The position numbers and the translations under genes are program-made. The notes below the pieces were generated by a model, which was given only the letters and a program-made list of their open reading frames with translations, made no database searches and was not told where the DNA came from. A DNA stretch of 64,000 nt, taken from NCBI GenBank assembly GCA_946122785.1, contig CAMGYJ010000011.1, positions 54,858,449-54,922,448 on the forward strand. The letters are read 5' to 3'. Origin of the DNA: Linum tenue. Taxonomy: Eukaryota > Streptophyta > Magnoliopsida > Malpighiales > Linaceae. Positions 23,214-33,999 of this stretch are shown one piece after another; positions within the stretch are counted from its first letter, which is position 1, and each line of letters opens with the position of its first letter.

Positions 23214-23931
23214 TAACAGACCGTTTGATACCAAATAAATTAGGAATTCATTTCATTTTTAAATGAATTACCATGTAAAATTTATTGTCAAATGAATTAC
23301 TATGTTTCGTACTCAAATCTTTAAAAATAAAGTTAATTGAATTACCAAACCATATTTGACATATGTTTAGAATTGAATTAAAATTAAAAGTTTCCAACTA
23401 CACACTTATTAATTTTCGGCAGAAACAATATTCATTAAAAATTCACCTTCTAAAAATACGCATTTGGTCCCATCCGCAGAATATCAATAGTGTTTTTGTA
23501 TGTTTCTATATTCATTAGTTCTTTTCTAATATCTCGTTAATGAACCCTACACTCTAGTTATGGCTTTCTCAAAGTATTGATACAATTTGAAACAGAATTA
23601 TCAAATAATCAACATATGCGACTAGCTTTGCAATCCAATTCTTGGCGACATTATTCCTCGTACTACATGAATTGACCCAAATAATATATGCAGAAGTAAT
23701 TAGTTAATAAATGAGGGTAATTATGTCATTCAATTATAATTATTAAATATTTGTGGAATTCATTTGGAAAATTCATCACAATTCCTCGGAATTGCTATAA
23801 CTAATTAATTTCGTAGAATTTGAAATTCATAATTGAAAATGAATTTTATTAAATACCAAACACAAAAAGTTTTCATTTCAAAATAAATTCCTCAAAAGTG
23901 ATGTAATTCATTTGTACCAAACAGTTTGTAA
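23214..23931. mobile_element. PIF/Harbinger-type MITE with TAA duplication
   Basis: Element 23217-23928 (712 bp). Left end CAGACCGTTTGATACCAAAT; right end the inverse of CAAACTGTTTGGTACAAATG. TAA is present at 23214-23216 and 23929-23931. AT-rich and non-coding inside, with repeated AATTCATTT motifs. Confidence 0.65.
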
Positions 23932-24209
23932 GTATCCAACAATATTTCTTGTTTGAAAATGGGAGGATGGACATTCAAATATGTAATAAACTATGCTTAA
24001 TGGTTATAATTTTCCATGAATTTTATAGTTTTAATATTCAATTAGCTTTTATGATCCTGATCATCTTATCTTATTATTTAAAAATTTTATTTGACTGATC
24101 AAAACCATCAAATCCATCTACAATATGTCATCACACAACCAATCCGCCCTTTATTTTTCTAATGGCAGAAAAATGTGGGTATTTTTCGCTTCTCGCGAAA
24201 GTTATGAAT

Positions 24210-24383
24210 GATAAATTTTAGCATTTTTTTACAAAGACCTGTTACAAGGTGTTACTACTTACTAGAGGGGTGAGGAAAGGGGAATATGAGCGTCGTCCCT
24301 GGGATTTGAACCTGGAGGTTCCAGGCTGAAAACTAGCGACACGACCACTTGACCACGACCTCTTTCGCGATAAATTTTAGCAT
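24210..24383 (-). mobile_element. tRNA-derived SINE with 15-bp target duplication
   Basis: On the minus strand the 144-bp body (24225-24368) starts GCGAAAGAGGTCG. It carries a Pol III A box (TGGTCAAGTGG) and a perfect B box (GGTTCAAATCC), and ends in a short A-run (a T-run at 24224-24230 on the plus strand). The 15-bp repeat GATAAATTTTAGCAT flanks it exactly at 24210-24224 and 24369-24383. Confidence 0.88.
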
Positions 24384-25111
24384 AAAAATCATTCAACCCA
24401 CTAATTTTCTATCCCTATTTATAAAAAGAACATGTTAATTGAATATCATGAGCCCCGTGATAGGAAATTGGAAGCTTGGTTAATTTTTAGACTACAATTC
24501 ATTTATCTATAGCTTTCTCGGGTGGTGAAAAATATCCACACTTACCAGCCAATTGTAGAATTATAAGTGGGTTGGTTGGGGTGATAGCAGATTGGGAGTG
24601 AATTTGACGATTTTGGTGCTTCAAATAAAATTCTAAATATTAAGATAATTACCAGTCTAAAAGATTACAACAAACTAATTGAATATTAAAATTACAAAAT
24701 TCAAGAAAAGTTATAACCATTAAGCATAGTTTATTGCATATTCAAATATTAAGAATCTCTTTGAGAACAAGAAATATGTTTTGGACTTGTTATTTTTCTA
24801 AAGGGTTAATACCCTAGTTTGGCCTGAAGTTTGACGTAAGTGACAGTTCTGGCCCCGTTTTTCAAATAAGACATTTATAGCCTACTTTTGAAATTATTGG
24901 ACAAATTTGGCCCAAAATTTTCTTTGACCGTTAATATTGACGGTCAAACACTATTCCGTTAGTGACTCAGCAAAACCCTGCTCATGTGACATGCCATATA
25001 AGCAAATAATATTATTTTAATTTATATTTCAATTAAAATAAAAAAACCAAAATTTCCAAATCCAAACCCTAAACTTAATTATCGCCAGCCGCCTCCCTCC
25101 TCCTTCCTCTC

Positions 25112-25772
25112 TATTGGGCCCGGCTCATGTGGCAGGGAAAATGCCAACAAGATTGGCGGTGATAATTCAAAAAAAAAAAAAAAAAATTGAATGGCAAGCA
25201 GATGAAGCAGGTGAACTCCCAACCAAATTCATTAATTTGGTTCCCTCTTCTTTTGCTATAAAAGGGACGTTGAGTTCCCTTTGGAAAGCATCCCATTTTT
25301 CATCTTCATCATTCCTCTTTGCTAGCTCTCGGTTCTATTTCTTTCTTGTGGTTTCGGTTGTGAAACGTTTTCACAATCACGGGTAGATAGGAGATTTCCT
25401 TGTGAGTGAAATAGTGAGGTTGTTTGGGAAACACCGTGTGTTCTATTTCTTGTATCGAGAAAATCTCTGTAACCTACCATTGTTATAGTAAAGAAATACT
25501 CCGGAGCTGCTGTTCCCGTGGACTGGCCCAAAATCAGGGTATACCACGTAAATCCTCGGTGTCATTTATTATTATCTATGCTTGTTGCTATTTTGAGAAT
25601 AGTCGTAGTATATTGCATTATTAAATTACCGAAGTAAATTGATCTAAGTAAGTTGGTTACCGTAATTCTGGAGGCTCTGCCACCAGGTCCAACTTATTTG
25701 TGAACTTTTTACAAGAGTGTGATTTCTTAGTGCAATATATTTACCCGCTATTCTCACCCGCTGCGCCCAACA
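25112..25772 (+). repeat. 5' LTR of the copia element
   Basis: 661 bp. TATA box CTATAAAAGG at about 25256-25265 would drive the genomic RNA. An 18-A run begins near 25169. Nearly identical to the 3' LTR. Confidence 0.95.
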
Positions 25773-25774
25773 AG

Positions 25775-25786
25775 TGGTATCAGAGC
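25775..25786 (+). other. Retrotransposon primer-binding site
   Basis: TGGTATCAGAGC, complementary to the 3' end of initiator tRNA-Met, two bases after the 5' LTR. Confidence 0.93.
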
Positions 25787-25794
25787 CACGTCCA

Positions 25795-28700
25795 ATGGAG
25801 GCTAAAACAAGCAAGATGATAAGTCTGAATGGCTCAAACTATCACATATGGAGAAACAAGATGAAGGATCTCCTACTCGTGACGGAGTTGCATTTGCCGG
25901 TGTTTAGCCCAACTAAACCTGATGGCAAAACTGAAGAGGAATGGGAGTTCAAGCATGAGCAAGTATGTGGCTACATTCGACAATTCGTCGACGATAATGT
26001 ATACAACCACATTAGCGGAGAAACTCATGCCAGAACTCTGTGGAACAAGCTGGAGGCACTCTATGCATCAAAGACCGGCAACAACAAATTATTTTATCTG
26101 ACCAAGTTGGTCCAGATGAAATACAAGGAAGGCAAATCTTTGGCGGATCACTTGAACGAAATTCAAGGGATCGTGGATCAGTTGTACGGTATGGGCATAA
26201 AGATGGAAGATGAGGTGGTCGCTCTCCTCGTTCTGGCTTCCCTTCCAGAATCTTGGGAGACGCTAAAAATTTCACTTACCAACTCTGCGAAAGATGGAGT
26301 TATCAACATGGAGATCGTCAAAAGTGGGGTTCTGAATGAAGAGATGCGGAAAAGATCACAAGGTGCATCCTCATCATCTTCCCAGTCAGACCTTTTGGCG
26401 GTGGATTCCAGAAGCAGAGGAAGAAGTGAAGCGAGAGGCTCGAAGCAAAGAGGCAAGAGTCGAGGGAAGTCCAACAAGTTTGCCAATATCAATTGTCATC
26501 ACTGCAAGGAAAAGGGCCACATCAGAAGATTTTGCCCAAAGTTCAGAAACGAGAGAAGGAAGGGCAAACGAGATGAGAACAGTGATGATGATGGTGCAAA
26601 CTCTGTTGATGAGTTCAATATTGTCTACGAGGAAGATGTTGTCAACCTAACAACCCAGGAGACAAGCTGGGTGGTTGATAGTGGTGCTACCATTCACGTG
26701 ACGTCCAAGAGAGAATTTTTCTCATCTTACACACAAGGTGACTTTGGTGTGGTAAGAATGGGAAATGGCAACCTTTCCAAAGTTATTGGAAAAGGAGAAG
26801 TATGCTTGGAGACGATGAATGGTACGAAGCTACTGCTGAAGGATGTCAGGCATGTTCCAGAAATGCGCCTGAATCTCATCTCTGTAGACAAGTTGGACGA
26901 GGAAGGTTACTGCAACACCTTCCACAATGGCCAGTGGAAACTCACCAGAGGCTCCTTGGTGTTGGCCAAGGGCAAGAAGCTGTCAAAACTGTATGTGACG
27001 GAAGCCAAGATCTCCCCAGAGATTGTCAACTCAGCGGAGAATGGTGACACAGTTGAATTGTGGCACAAACGGCTCGGTCACATGAGTGAGAAGTCCATGG
27101 CGAAGTTGGCACAGAATAAAGTCATAGTTGGGTTGGATCATGTTCATTTAAAGAAGTGTGTTGATTGCCTGGCGGGAAAGCAAAACAGAGTTGCTTTCAA
27201 AAGTTCCATCCCTTCAAGAGCGAAAAACGTGTTGGATCTAGTTCACTCAGATCTCTGTGAACCCGATGTCAATGTCAAATCACTTGGAGGTGCCAGATAT
27301 TTCGTGACATTCATTGATGACCATTCACGGAAGACTTGGGTGTATACCTTGAAGACCAAGGATCAGGCCCTAGACGTTTTCAAGCAATTCCTGGCCCTGG
27401 TAGAGAGGGAAACTGGCAAGAAGCTGAAGTGCATCCGGACTGACAATGGTGGAGAGTACAGAGGTCCGTTTGCTACCTTCTGCAAGGAACATGGAATTCG
27501 GCAGCAATTCACACCACCAAAGACGCCGCAATTGAATGGGCTAGCTGAGAGGATGAACAGGACCCTGCTAGAGAGAGTCAGGTGCTTGTTATCACACTCG
27601 AAGCTACCACAATCTTTCTGGGGGGAGGCACTGCTTGCAGCAGTTTATGTGTGGAACAGGTCACCCAGTGTGCCACTGAAGTATGACGCCCCAGAGAAGG
27701 TGTGGACAGGAAAAGAAGTTTCCTACAAACATTTGTGGGTGTTTGGTTGCAAGGCCTTTGTCCATATTCCAAAGGATGAAAGGTCAAAGTTGGATTCAAA
27801 GACGCGACCGTGCGTATTCATTGGCTATGGTCAAAATGAGTTTGGCTATAGATTCTTTGATCCAATCCAGAAGAAGCTTATCAGAAGCCGTGACGCTGTG
27901 TTCATCGAGAATGAGACCATCGAAGATGTTGTTGCTAGGAAAGAAATTCCTAGTACTGATGCTAGTCAGCCAAACCTTGAGCTAGTGCCTCCAACACCAG
28001 CGCCTACAGAAGTTGGAGAAGAAGCACAACATGATCAGCCTGAGATAGTTGAACCATATGCCCATGTGGAGGTTCAACCAGAAGATGCTGATGACGATGG
28101 TCAACCACCAGCCATAGAAGGTTCTCCTGTTCGAACAACAAGATCTGGTAGAATTTCACGACCGTCTACCAGATATCCCGAGACTGAATACGTCGCACTT
28201 ACTGACGGCGGAGAACCAGAAAGCTTCACAGAAGCTATGAATGATGAACACAAGCAAAGGTGGATAGAAGCCATGCAAGACGAGATTGATTCCTTGTATG
28301 AGAACAACACATTTGAGCTGGTGAAGTTGCCAAAAGGCAAGAGAGCTTTGAAGAACAAGTGGGTGTTCAAGATCAAACATGATGAACACAACCGTCAGCC
28401 ACGCTTCAAAGCCAGACTAGTTGTGAAAGGCTTCAGTCAAAGGAAAGGCATTGACTTTGACGAGATATTTTCACCTGTGGTGAAAATGACATCCATTCGT
28501 ACTGTGTTGGGACTAGCAGCAAGTCTTAACCTGGAGGTTGAGCAAATGGATGTGAAGACTGCCTTCCTTCATGGTGATTTGGAGGAAGAGATTTACATGG
28601 AGCAACCAGAAGGCTTCAAGAAGAAGAACAAGGAGGGATATGTGTGCAGGCTCAGAAAGAGCTTGTATGGCTTAAAGCAGGCACCAAGGCAATGGTACAA

Positions 28701-29778
28701 GAAGTTTGAGTCTGTTATGGGGGAGCAAGGCTACAAGAAGACTACTTCAGACCACTGCGTGTTCGTGAAGAAATTTCCTGATGGAGATTTCATCATACTT
28801 TTGCTCTATGTGGATGATATGCTAATTGCTGGGCAGAACGTCTCAAAGATCAATGATTTGAAGAAGGAGTTGAGCAAGTCTTTTGCCATGAAAGACTTGG
28901 GACCAGCAAAGCAGATTCTTGGCGTGAGGATCATTCGGGATCGAGGTGCCAAGAAGATATGGTTGTCACAAGAGAAGTACATTGAGAAAGTACTTCAACG
29001 TTTCAACATGGATAATGCTAAGGCGGTTAGCTGTCCTCTTGCTAACCACTTTACATTAACATCCAAACAGAGCCCGTCTACTGAGAAGGAAAAGGCGGAG
29101 ATGGATAAAATTCCATATGCTTCAGCAGTGGGAAGTTTGATGTACGCCATGGTGTGTACAAGGCCAGATATTTCTCATGCAGTTGGAGTTGTTAGTCGGT
29201 TTCTTTCCAAACCAGGAAAGGAACATTGGGAAGCTGTGAAGTGGATCCTCAGATACCTTCGAGGTAGCTCCAAAATGAGTCTATGTTTTGGAGATGGTGA
29301 ACCTGTCCTTGTTGGCTATACAGATGCTGACATGGCAGGTGATGTTGATTCGAGGAGGTCCACTTCTGGGTACCTGATTACCTTATCAGGGGGAGCAATA
29401 TCGTGGCAGTCAAGGCTACAAAAGTGTGTGGCTCTTTCCACAACAGAAGCTGAGTATATAGCAGTAACGGAAGCATGCAAGGAGATGATATGGATGAAGA
29501 AGTTCCTGAATGAACTTGGGTTCCTACAGGAACAACCGCAGCTGTTCTGTGACAGTCAAAGTGCTATTCATCTTGCGCAGAATGCATCATTTCATGCTCG
29601 ATCAAAACATATTGATGTTCGATATCACTGGATACGAGATGTGCTTGAAATGAAGCAGTTACAACTAGAGAAGATCCATACTGACGAAAATGGATCTGAC
29701 ATGTGTACCAAGACTCTTCCAAGAGAAAAGTTGGAGTTCTGTCGATCAGCTGCAGGGATGACGACGTCGCCCATGTAG
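25795..29778 (+). CDS. Copia gag-pol polyprotein, intact frame
   Basis: A single uninterrupted frame of 1327 residues, about the length of the tobacco Tnt1 polyprotein (1328). Order: gag (about 1-230), CCHC zinc knuckle CHHCKEKGHIRRFC (about 234-247), aspartic protease with DSGA (about 296), GAG-pre-integrase LWHKRLGHMS, integrase with D-D-35-E (D near 485 and 549, E near 585), reverse transcriptase with YVDDM (about 1005), and RNase H with GYTDADMAGD (about 1173) and the SKHIDVRYH block near the end. This order (integrase before RT) defines Ty1/copia. ATG at 25795 is used; an upstream GTG overlaps the primer-binding site and is not needed. No stop or frameshift is seen. Tork/Tnt1 lineage is likely but not proven. 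Confidence 0.97.
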   Translation: MEAKTSKMISLNGSNYHIWRNKMKDLLLVTELHLPVFSPTKPDGKTEEEWEFKHEQVCGYIRQFVDDNVYNHISGETHARTLWNKLEALYASKTGNNKLFYLTKLVQMKYKEGKSLADHLNEIQGIVDQLYGMGIKMEDEVVALLVLASLPESWETLKISLTNSAKDGVINMEIVKSGVLNEEMRKRSQGASSSSSQSDLLAVDSRSRGRSEARGSKQRGKSRGKSNKFANINCHHCKEKGHIRRFCPKFRNERRKGKRDENSDDDGANSVDEFNIVYEEDVVNLTTQETSWVVDSGATIHVTSKREFFSSYTQGDFGVVRMGNGNLSKVIGKGEVCLETMNGTKLLLKDVRHVPEMRLNLISVDKLDEEGYCNTFHNGQWKLTRGSLVLAKGKKLSKLYVTEAKISPEIVNSAENGDTVELWHKRLGHMSEKSMAKLAQNKVIVGLDHVHLKKCVDCLAGKQNRVAFKSSIPSRAKNVLDLVHSDLCEPDVNVKSLGGARYFVTFIDDHSRKTWVYTLKTKDQALDVFKQFLALVERETGKKLKCIRTDNGGEYRGPFATFCKEHGIRQQFTPPKTPQLNGLAERMNRTLLERVRCLLSHSKLPQSFWGEALLAAVYVWNRSPSVPLKYDAPEKVWTGKEVSYKHLWVFGCKAFVHIPKDERSKLDSKTRPCVFIGYGQNEFGYRFFDPIQKKLIRSRDAVFIENETIEDVVARKEIPSTDASQPNLELVPPTPAPTEVGEEAQHDQPEIVEPYAHVEVQPEDADDDGQPPAIEGSPVRTTRSGRISRPSTRYPETEYVALTDGGEPESFTEAMNDEHKQRWIEAMQDEIDSLYENNTFELVKLPKGKRALKNKWVFKIKHDEHNRQPRFKARLVVKGFSQRKGIDFDEIFSPVVKMTSIRTVLGLAASLNLEVEQMDVKTAFLHGDLEEEIYMEQPEGFKKKNKEGYVCRLRKSLYGLKQAPRQWYKKFESVMGEQGYKKTTSDHCVFVKKFPDGDFIILLLYVDDMLIAGQNVSKINDLKKELSKSFAMKDLGPAKQILGVRIIRDRGAKKIWLSQEKYIEKVLQRFNMDNAKAVSCPLANHFTLTSKQSPSTEKEKAEMDKIPYASAVGSLMYAMVCTRPDISHAVGVVSRFLSKPGKEHWEAVKWILRYLRGSSKMSLCFGDGEPVLVGYTDADMAGDVDSRRSTSGYLITLSGGAISWQSRLQKCVALSTTEAEYIAVTEACKEMIWMKKFLNELGFLQEQPQLFCDSQSAIHLAQNASFHARSKHIDVRYHWIRDVLEMKQLQLEKIHTDENGSDMCTKTLPREKLEFCRSAAGMTTSPM

Positions 29779-29780
29779 TC

Positions 29781-29794
29781 GGGCGGGGGAGAAT
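29781..29794 (+). other. Polypurine tract
   Basis: GGGCGGGGGAGAAT between the gag-pol stop codon (29776-29778) and the 3' LTR, the usual plus-strand primer site. Confidence 0.8.
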
Positions 29795-30450
29795 TATTGG
29801 GCCCGGCTCATGTGGCAGGGAAAATGCCAACAAGATTGGCGGTGATAATTCAAAAAAAAAAAAATTGAATGGCAAGCAGATGAAGCAGGTGAACTCCCAA
29901 CCAAATTCATTAATTTGGTTCCCTCTTCTTTTGCTATAAAAGGGACGTTGAGTTCCCTTTGGAAAGCATCCCATTTTTCATCTTCATCATTCCTCTTTGC
30001 TAGCTCTCGGTTCTATTTCTTTCTTGTGGTTTCGGTTGTGAAACGTTTTCACAATCACGGGTAGATAGGAGATTTCCTTGTGAGTGAAATAGTGAGGTTG
30101 TTTGGGAAACACCGTGTGTTCTATTTCTTGTATCGAGAAAATCTCTGTAACCTACCATTGTTATAGTAAAGAAATACTCCGGAGCTGCTGTTCCCGTGGA
30201 CTGGCCCAAAATCAGGGTATACCACGTAAATCCTCGGTGTCATTTATTATTATCTATGCTTGTTGCTATTTTGAGAATAGTCGTAGTATATTGCATTATT
30301 AAATTACCGAAGTAAATTGATCTAAGTAAGTTGGTTACCGTAATTCTGAAGGCTCTGCCACCAGGTCCAACTTATTTGTGAACTTTTTACAAGCGTGTGA
30401 TTTCTTAGTGCAATATATTTACCCGCTATTCTCACCCGCTGCGCCCAACA
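29795..30450 (+). repeat. 3' LTR of the copia element
   Basis: 656 bp. It differs from the 5' LTR by a G-to-A in CTGRAGGCTC, an A-to-C in CAAGMGTGTG and five fewer A in the A-run. Ends at CCCAACA and is followed by the CTCTC duplication. Confidence 0.95.
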
Positions 30451-30499
30451 CTCTCTTCGTCACAGATCCCTCTCTTTTTTATTTCACCTCACTCACACC

Positions 30500-30975
30500 A
30501 TCTCTCTTGCTTCACTCAATCCGACGTACGCAAACAACATCCCGGCCGCTACCGCCGACGAGCATCCCCGCAAGACCTCGTGCTGCTGGTAAGCCGACGA
30601 CCACCGCGGCGGCGTTTGCGGTGGCCACAGCGACCTCCGACACCATGACGATAGGTCACTCGCTCGGATCCTCCTCTTCCTCGCGGCAGCCCTCTTCTTT
30701 GTCGGCATCGTAGTCCTCCGGGATCGCATCCGGTCGGGGAATCACAGAGGTGGAAGAGGAACCGTCGCGAGCTCCCTGCAGTACCTTGGCCGAGGGCGCG
30801 GCAGAGGCGCTGCCGTGGTGGTCCTTTTCTCGGTAGGACTTGACGAAGCTCCACCGCCGCTTCTCCTTGTGACGAGCGGCGTTCGCGGCATGCTGTTGTT
30901 GGGGGAGGGAATGATCGGAGGGCTTCTTGAAGCCAAAAATGGATTGGAACCAACGCAAAGCTTGCTCATTGTTTT
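30500..30975 (-). pseudogene. Captured first exon of an IQD (calmodulin-binding) gene
   Basis: Minus-strand sequence reads RWFQSIFGFKKPSDHS, then KEKRRWSFVKSYREKD, then PRPDAIPEDYDADK. This matches the N-terminal region of IQ67-domain (IQD) proteins, which are calmodulin-binding microtubule and membrane scaffolds. The ATG at about 30980 is one base out of frame with the exon. After DADK the frame shifts; an Ala-rich block reading VAVATANAAAVV continues in another frame. The IQ motifs themselves are absent. GC-rich, unlike the AT-rich MULE arms around it. A decayed passenger, not a working gene. Confidence 0.75.
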
Positions 30976-31382
30976 TTGACAGTGGGTGGGAGGGGGAAAT
31001 GGCGGTGGATAATTTAGTTAGAGGTTTTGGGGGATAGGTGAAGAAGAGGAAGGAGGAGGGAGGCGCCTGACGATTATAGGGTTTGAATTTGGGGGTTTTT
31101 GTTTTTTATTCTAATTGAATTATAAATTAAAATAAATATTATTTAATGACGTGACATGCCACATCAACAGGGTTTTGCTGAGTCACTAACGGAATAGTGT
31201 TTGACCGTCAATATTAACGGTCAAAGAAAATTTTGGGCCAAATTTGTCCAATAGTTTCAAAAGTAGACCATAAATGTCTTATTTGAAAAATGGAGTCAGA
31301 ACTGTCACTTAGGTCAAACTTCGGGCCAAACTAGGATATTAACCCTTTTCTAAATAATCAACGTATAGTCTATGTTATAAGC

Positions 31383-31794
31383 AAGGTAGTAAAACCGGTA
31401 ATTTGAGCATATATAAAACATATTTCAGGACAATCTATCTACTTACAATTTAAAATAATATTTAAATAAATTACAATATTTCAAATAAAATAAAAAATAT
31501 TCATATTTAAATACAACATTTAATATCAACACCAAAACATTTATCCTTGAATCTAACAAAAAAAAATCAACATTTAAATTTTAAATTCATGAAAACAAAT
31601 TAATCATTTTGTTAATTAATTTTGCTAAACGGTGTAATTATTTTAGCGATCGAATAATTAAATTTGCTAGACGGTGTAATTTGTGTAGTGGTTGAAAACC
31701 AATCATGCTATTCATACCGTTGGTATTCCTATCGATTTCATGACTAGAAATGGTTATACCAAGTTTAACTGGCTGACATTCCACCAACGTGACA
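31383..31794. repeat. Dispersed GGTTGTCA-end element, copy 2 (inverted)
   Basis: Inverted relative to copy 1 at 7700. The right end reads as the inverse of GGTTGTCACGTTGG and the left end AAGGTAGTAAAACCGG matches the inverse right end of copy 1. It is diverged, with no clear target duplication. Confidence 0.45.
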
Positions 31795-32284
31795 ACCATG
31801 ATTTTAAGTCAAGCAAAATTTATGAAAAATCGTTAATTCAATAAATCCCGATTGACATTTTAAAAGAAGGATATGTTATTATAAAATATAGATTATTAAC
31901 ACAATATGTCAGATAAAATAAAATATATCACCATTATAAAAAAATAACATGGACCATTTCATTACTATATTCCTACCCGTAAACACTAAGTCACTCACCT
32001 AACACTTCGATTAAATATTTTTTTATTAATACCTCTATTAATATCTGAAGCAACCCAAATTTACTAATTAAAACTAATCAACAACGAAGGAGTAATTGAA
32101 AGTTGAAACCATGAGTTATAAGTACATGGTTACGTTATGGCTTTTCATTATTTGCACAGAATAGTAACCGGAAAATACCGAAACAAAGAAAGTAGAAGAG
32201 TGTAGTCCACCGACAATAGCCGGTTGCTTTTCGACGGCACGGGTACAGTCTCGGCATCGTAGAATTCCCGCGAACGTTTTATTT
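31795..32284. other. AT-rich spacer
   Basis: No gene recognised. A short GC-richer block near 32200-32270 has no coding signature. Confidence 0.3.
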
Positions 32285-32973
32285 CTCAGTAAGGGATTAT
32301 CAGATGCAGGTTACTTGTACAAATCAAAGCAATTGTACGTCTTTCCATATGTGGTATGCTTAATAGAAATCAAAGTACTAAATCAAGTATAACACTGTTA
32401 TATAACAAAAGCACTATGTTAAAAATTATATATCAAAAGAAGTATATAGTTGTGTATGTACATGAATAGTTGTAGTAGAAGGTTATTTTTTAAAAGGTTT
32501 TAAATATATTTCTTTTTAAGTTATGGCTTATCTTATTGATAAAGGTAATTGGCAACTAGTTACTATGATATATAACATCCTGGACTTGGAGTAAAAAACT
32601 TGTACAAATATCAAATTTCATTTCAATCAAATAATTTGCATTTGATAATATATCTCATGGTAACAAAAATGTATTGTTATAAAATTTAAAGGAATTTTTT
32701 TTAACAAGAATGGATTAACGGAATAAAGCCACTTGATGTTTTCCTTTTTAAATAAGACCTAGAGAGTAACATACATGGAGATACTCACTCTAAGGGTTGT
32801 GTTTCAGTTAATCTATTTTGTATATGATAAATCTAATTAGTTGAGTTAAATTTGGCCCTAGACGAACATCTTAGAAGTTAATTTTCTCCTGAAATGGGCC
32901 AAACGAACTACAGTGGAGGATTCGATTGTCAACATGCAGTTGAGTTGATATACTGGCTCAATCGCCGTCATCC

Positions 32974-33213
32974 ATGTTCATCTTTCATTCTATCTTTGCA
33001 ATTGCATTCACTTCTCATAAAAACACTAAGGATGATCTGATGATGTCTTCCGACAGTACTTTTGACTTGAGCGGTGCCAAATGGGGCTGGATTCTGAAGA
33101 TTGACACTGGCGTGCTGGCGGCGATACTGGTGTTTGTTCCGGCCGTGGTGGGGTGCATCCACCTCGGCCGCTGGTGCAGGGGCAAGAGGCAGGTATCTCC
33201 TGTCTCAGCTTGA
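32974..33213 (+). CDS. Small predicted membrane protein, 79 residues
   Basis: Residues 1-40 are polar after a short hydrophobic start. A single predicted membrane segment (about 45-63, VLAAILVFVPAVVGCIHLG) is followed by a basic tail RWCRGKRQ. ATG at 32974 is the first of the frame; MMSS at about residue 23 is an alternative. The same frame at 36561 has a TAG in place of the Trp codon of GRWC, and a third, partial copy at about 33625-33724 keeps the membrane segment and tail in another context. I do not recognise the family. It could be a terminal exon of a larger gene; expression is unknown. Confidence 0.4.
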   Translation: MFIFHSIFAIAFTSHKNTKDDLMMSSDSTFDLSGAKWGWILKIDTGVLAAILVFVPAVVGCIHLGRWCRGKRQVSPVSA

Positions 33214-33619
33214 GGTCAGGAGGATTCTGTAACGATAGGGATCTGGTTGTAATGGAGTTAATGGCAAGTAATTAACAAGTTGGGAGTTTTTGGTTTGAGT
33301 CAAAATCTATATATTAAAAATTTCATTTTCTTCATGAGGTGCCTATCTTAGTGTGTGTTGGCCAAATGAAAAATCAAACAAACATATCCACGGGATGGAA
33401 ATTCAAGCTTAGTATGTTAGTTTTCACAATTGGTGATTAACACGGAGGGAATTATCTAAACATATAAGTTGGTTATTTGATAGGAATCGTGATACTGCTT
33501 GATGAATGAGAATAGTCGAATATTTAGATGCAATACATATGCATGTATACAATTGGATGGATTTTGATTGAATAGTGTGAAAATCATGTTCACTTATTAG
33601 TGTTGTGTTTGTTGGCAGT

Positions 33620-33730
33620 CGTGGCGCTGGCGGCGATACTGCTCTTCGTCCCAGCGGTGGCGGGGTGCATCCACCTCGGCCGCTGGTGCAGGAGCATGAG
33701 ACAGGTAACCCCTGTCTCAGCTTGAGGTCA
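33620..33730 (+). pseudogene. Partial third copy of the small-membrane-protein 3' end
   Basis: In frame it reads LAAILLFVPAVAGCIHLGRW, then CRSMRQVTPVSA and a stop, matching residues 47-79 of the frame at 32974, with no start codon. Confidence 0.6.
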
Positions 33731-33999
33731 GGACTCAGGAGGATTCGAGAAATTTGTAATTCGTGTCATTGTGAGATATTTGTGATTTGTAATTCGTGTC
33801 ATTCGACTAAATTAAGGAATCGTTTGGAAGTTGTGATTATTAGTGTTGTGTTTGTTGAATACATGTACTAAGGGGTCGTTTGGAAGTTGTGATTGTTAAA
33901 ATATCAAATTCCAAATGATAGGTTAAAACTACTATCAACTTTTAATCATGGTCCATGAAATCGTACCGGATATCGTACCGGAAAAGTCAGCAATATGAT

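Larger units (their letters stand above)
25107..30455 (+). mobile_element. Young Ty1-copia LTR retrotransposon (Tnt1-like)
   Basis: Two LTRs, 25112-25772 and 29795-30450, bracket an intact gag-pol frame. The 5-bp duplication CTCTC lies at 25107-25111 and 30451-30455. The primer-binding site TGGTATCAGAGC (25775-25786) matches initiator-tRNA-Met use, and a purine tract (29781-29794) abuts the 3' LTR. LTRs start TATTGGG and end CCCAACA. They differ by two substitutions and an A-run length difference (18 versus 13 A), so the insertion is recent. Inserted in the left arm of a Pack-MULE. Confidence 0.97.
24794..31354. mobile_element. Pack-MULE with ~300-bp TIRs, captured IQD exon, split by a copia element
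   Basis: Mutator-like element 24803-31345, flanked by the perfect 9-bp duplication TTTTCTAAA (24794-24802 and 31346-31354). The long terminal inverted repeats start GGGTTAATA and extend about 305 bp, from 24803 to the copia insertion at 25111 on the left and from about 31035 to 31345 on the right. Without the copia element and its 5-bp duplication it is about 1.2 kb. It has no transposase. Its interior (30456-31030) carries a fragment of a host IQD gene, which makes it a Pack-MULE. Confidence 0.9.
32285..33870. repeat. Large direct duplication, copy 1
   Basis: Starts near CAGTAAGGGATTATCAG (32287) and matches 35874-36990 with only scattered changes across about 0.9 kb. A second partial match (about 33620-33870) carries a repeat of the small-ORF 3' end and then the same tail into a Harbinger-like end. 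The two parts are separated by about 430 bp not found in copy 2. So copy 1 is a tandem arrangement and copy 2 a collapsed version, or the reverse. Confidence 0.8.

Noticed and set aside
29564..29974. Minus-strand frame across the gag-pol end and 3' LTR
   Set aside because: Shadow of the retrotransposon; no domain, and a similar frame recurs in the 5' LTR.
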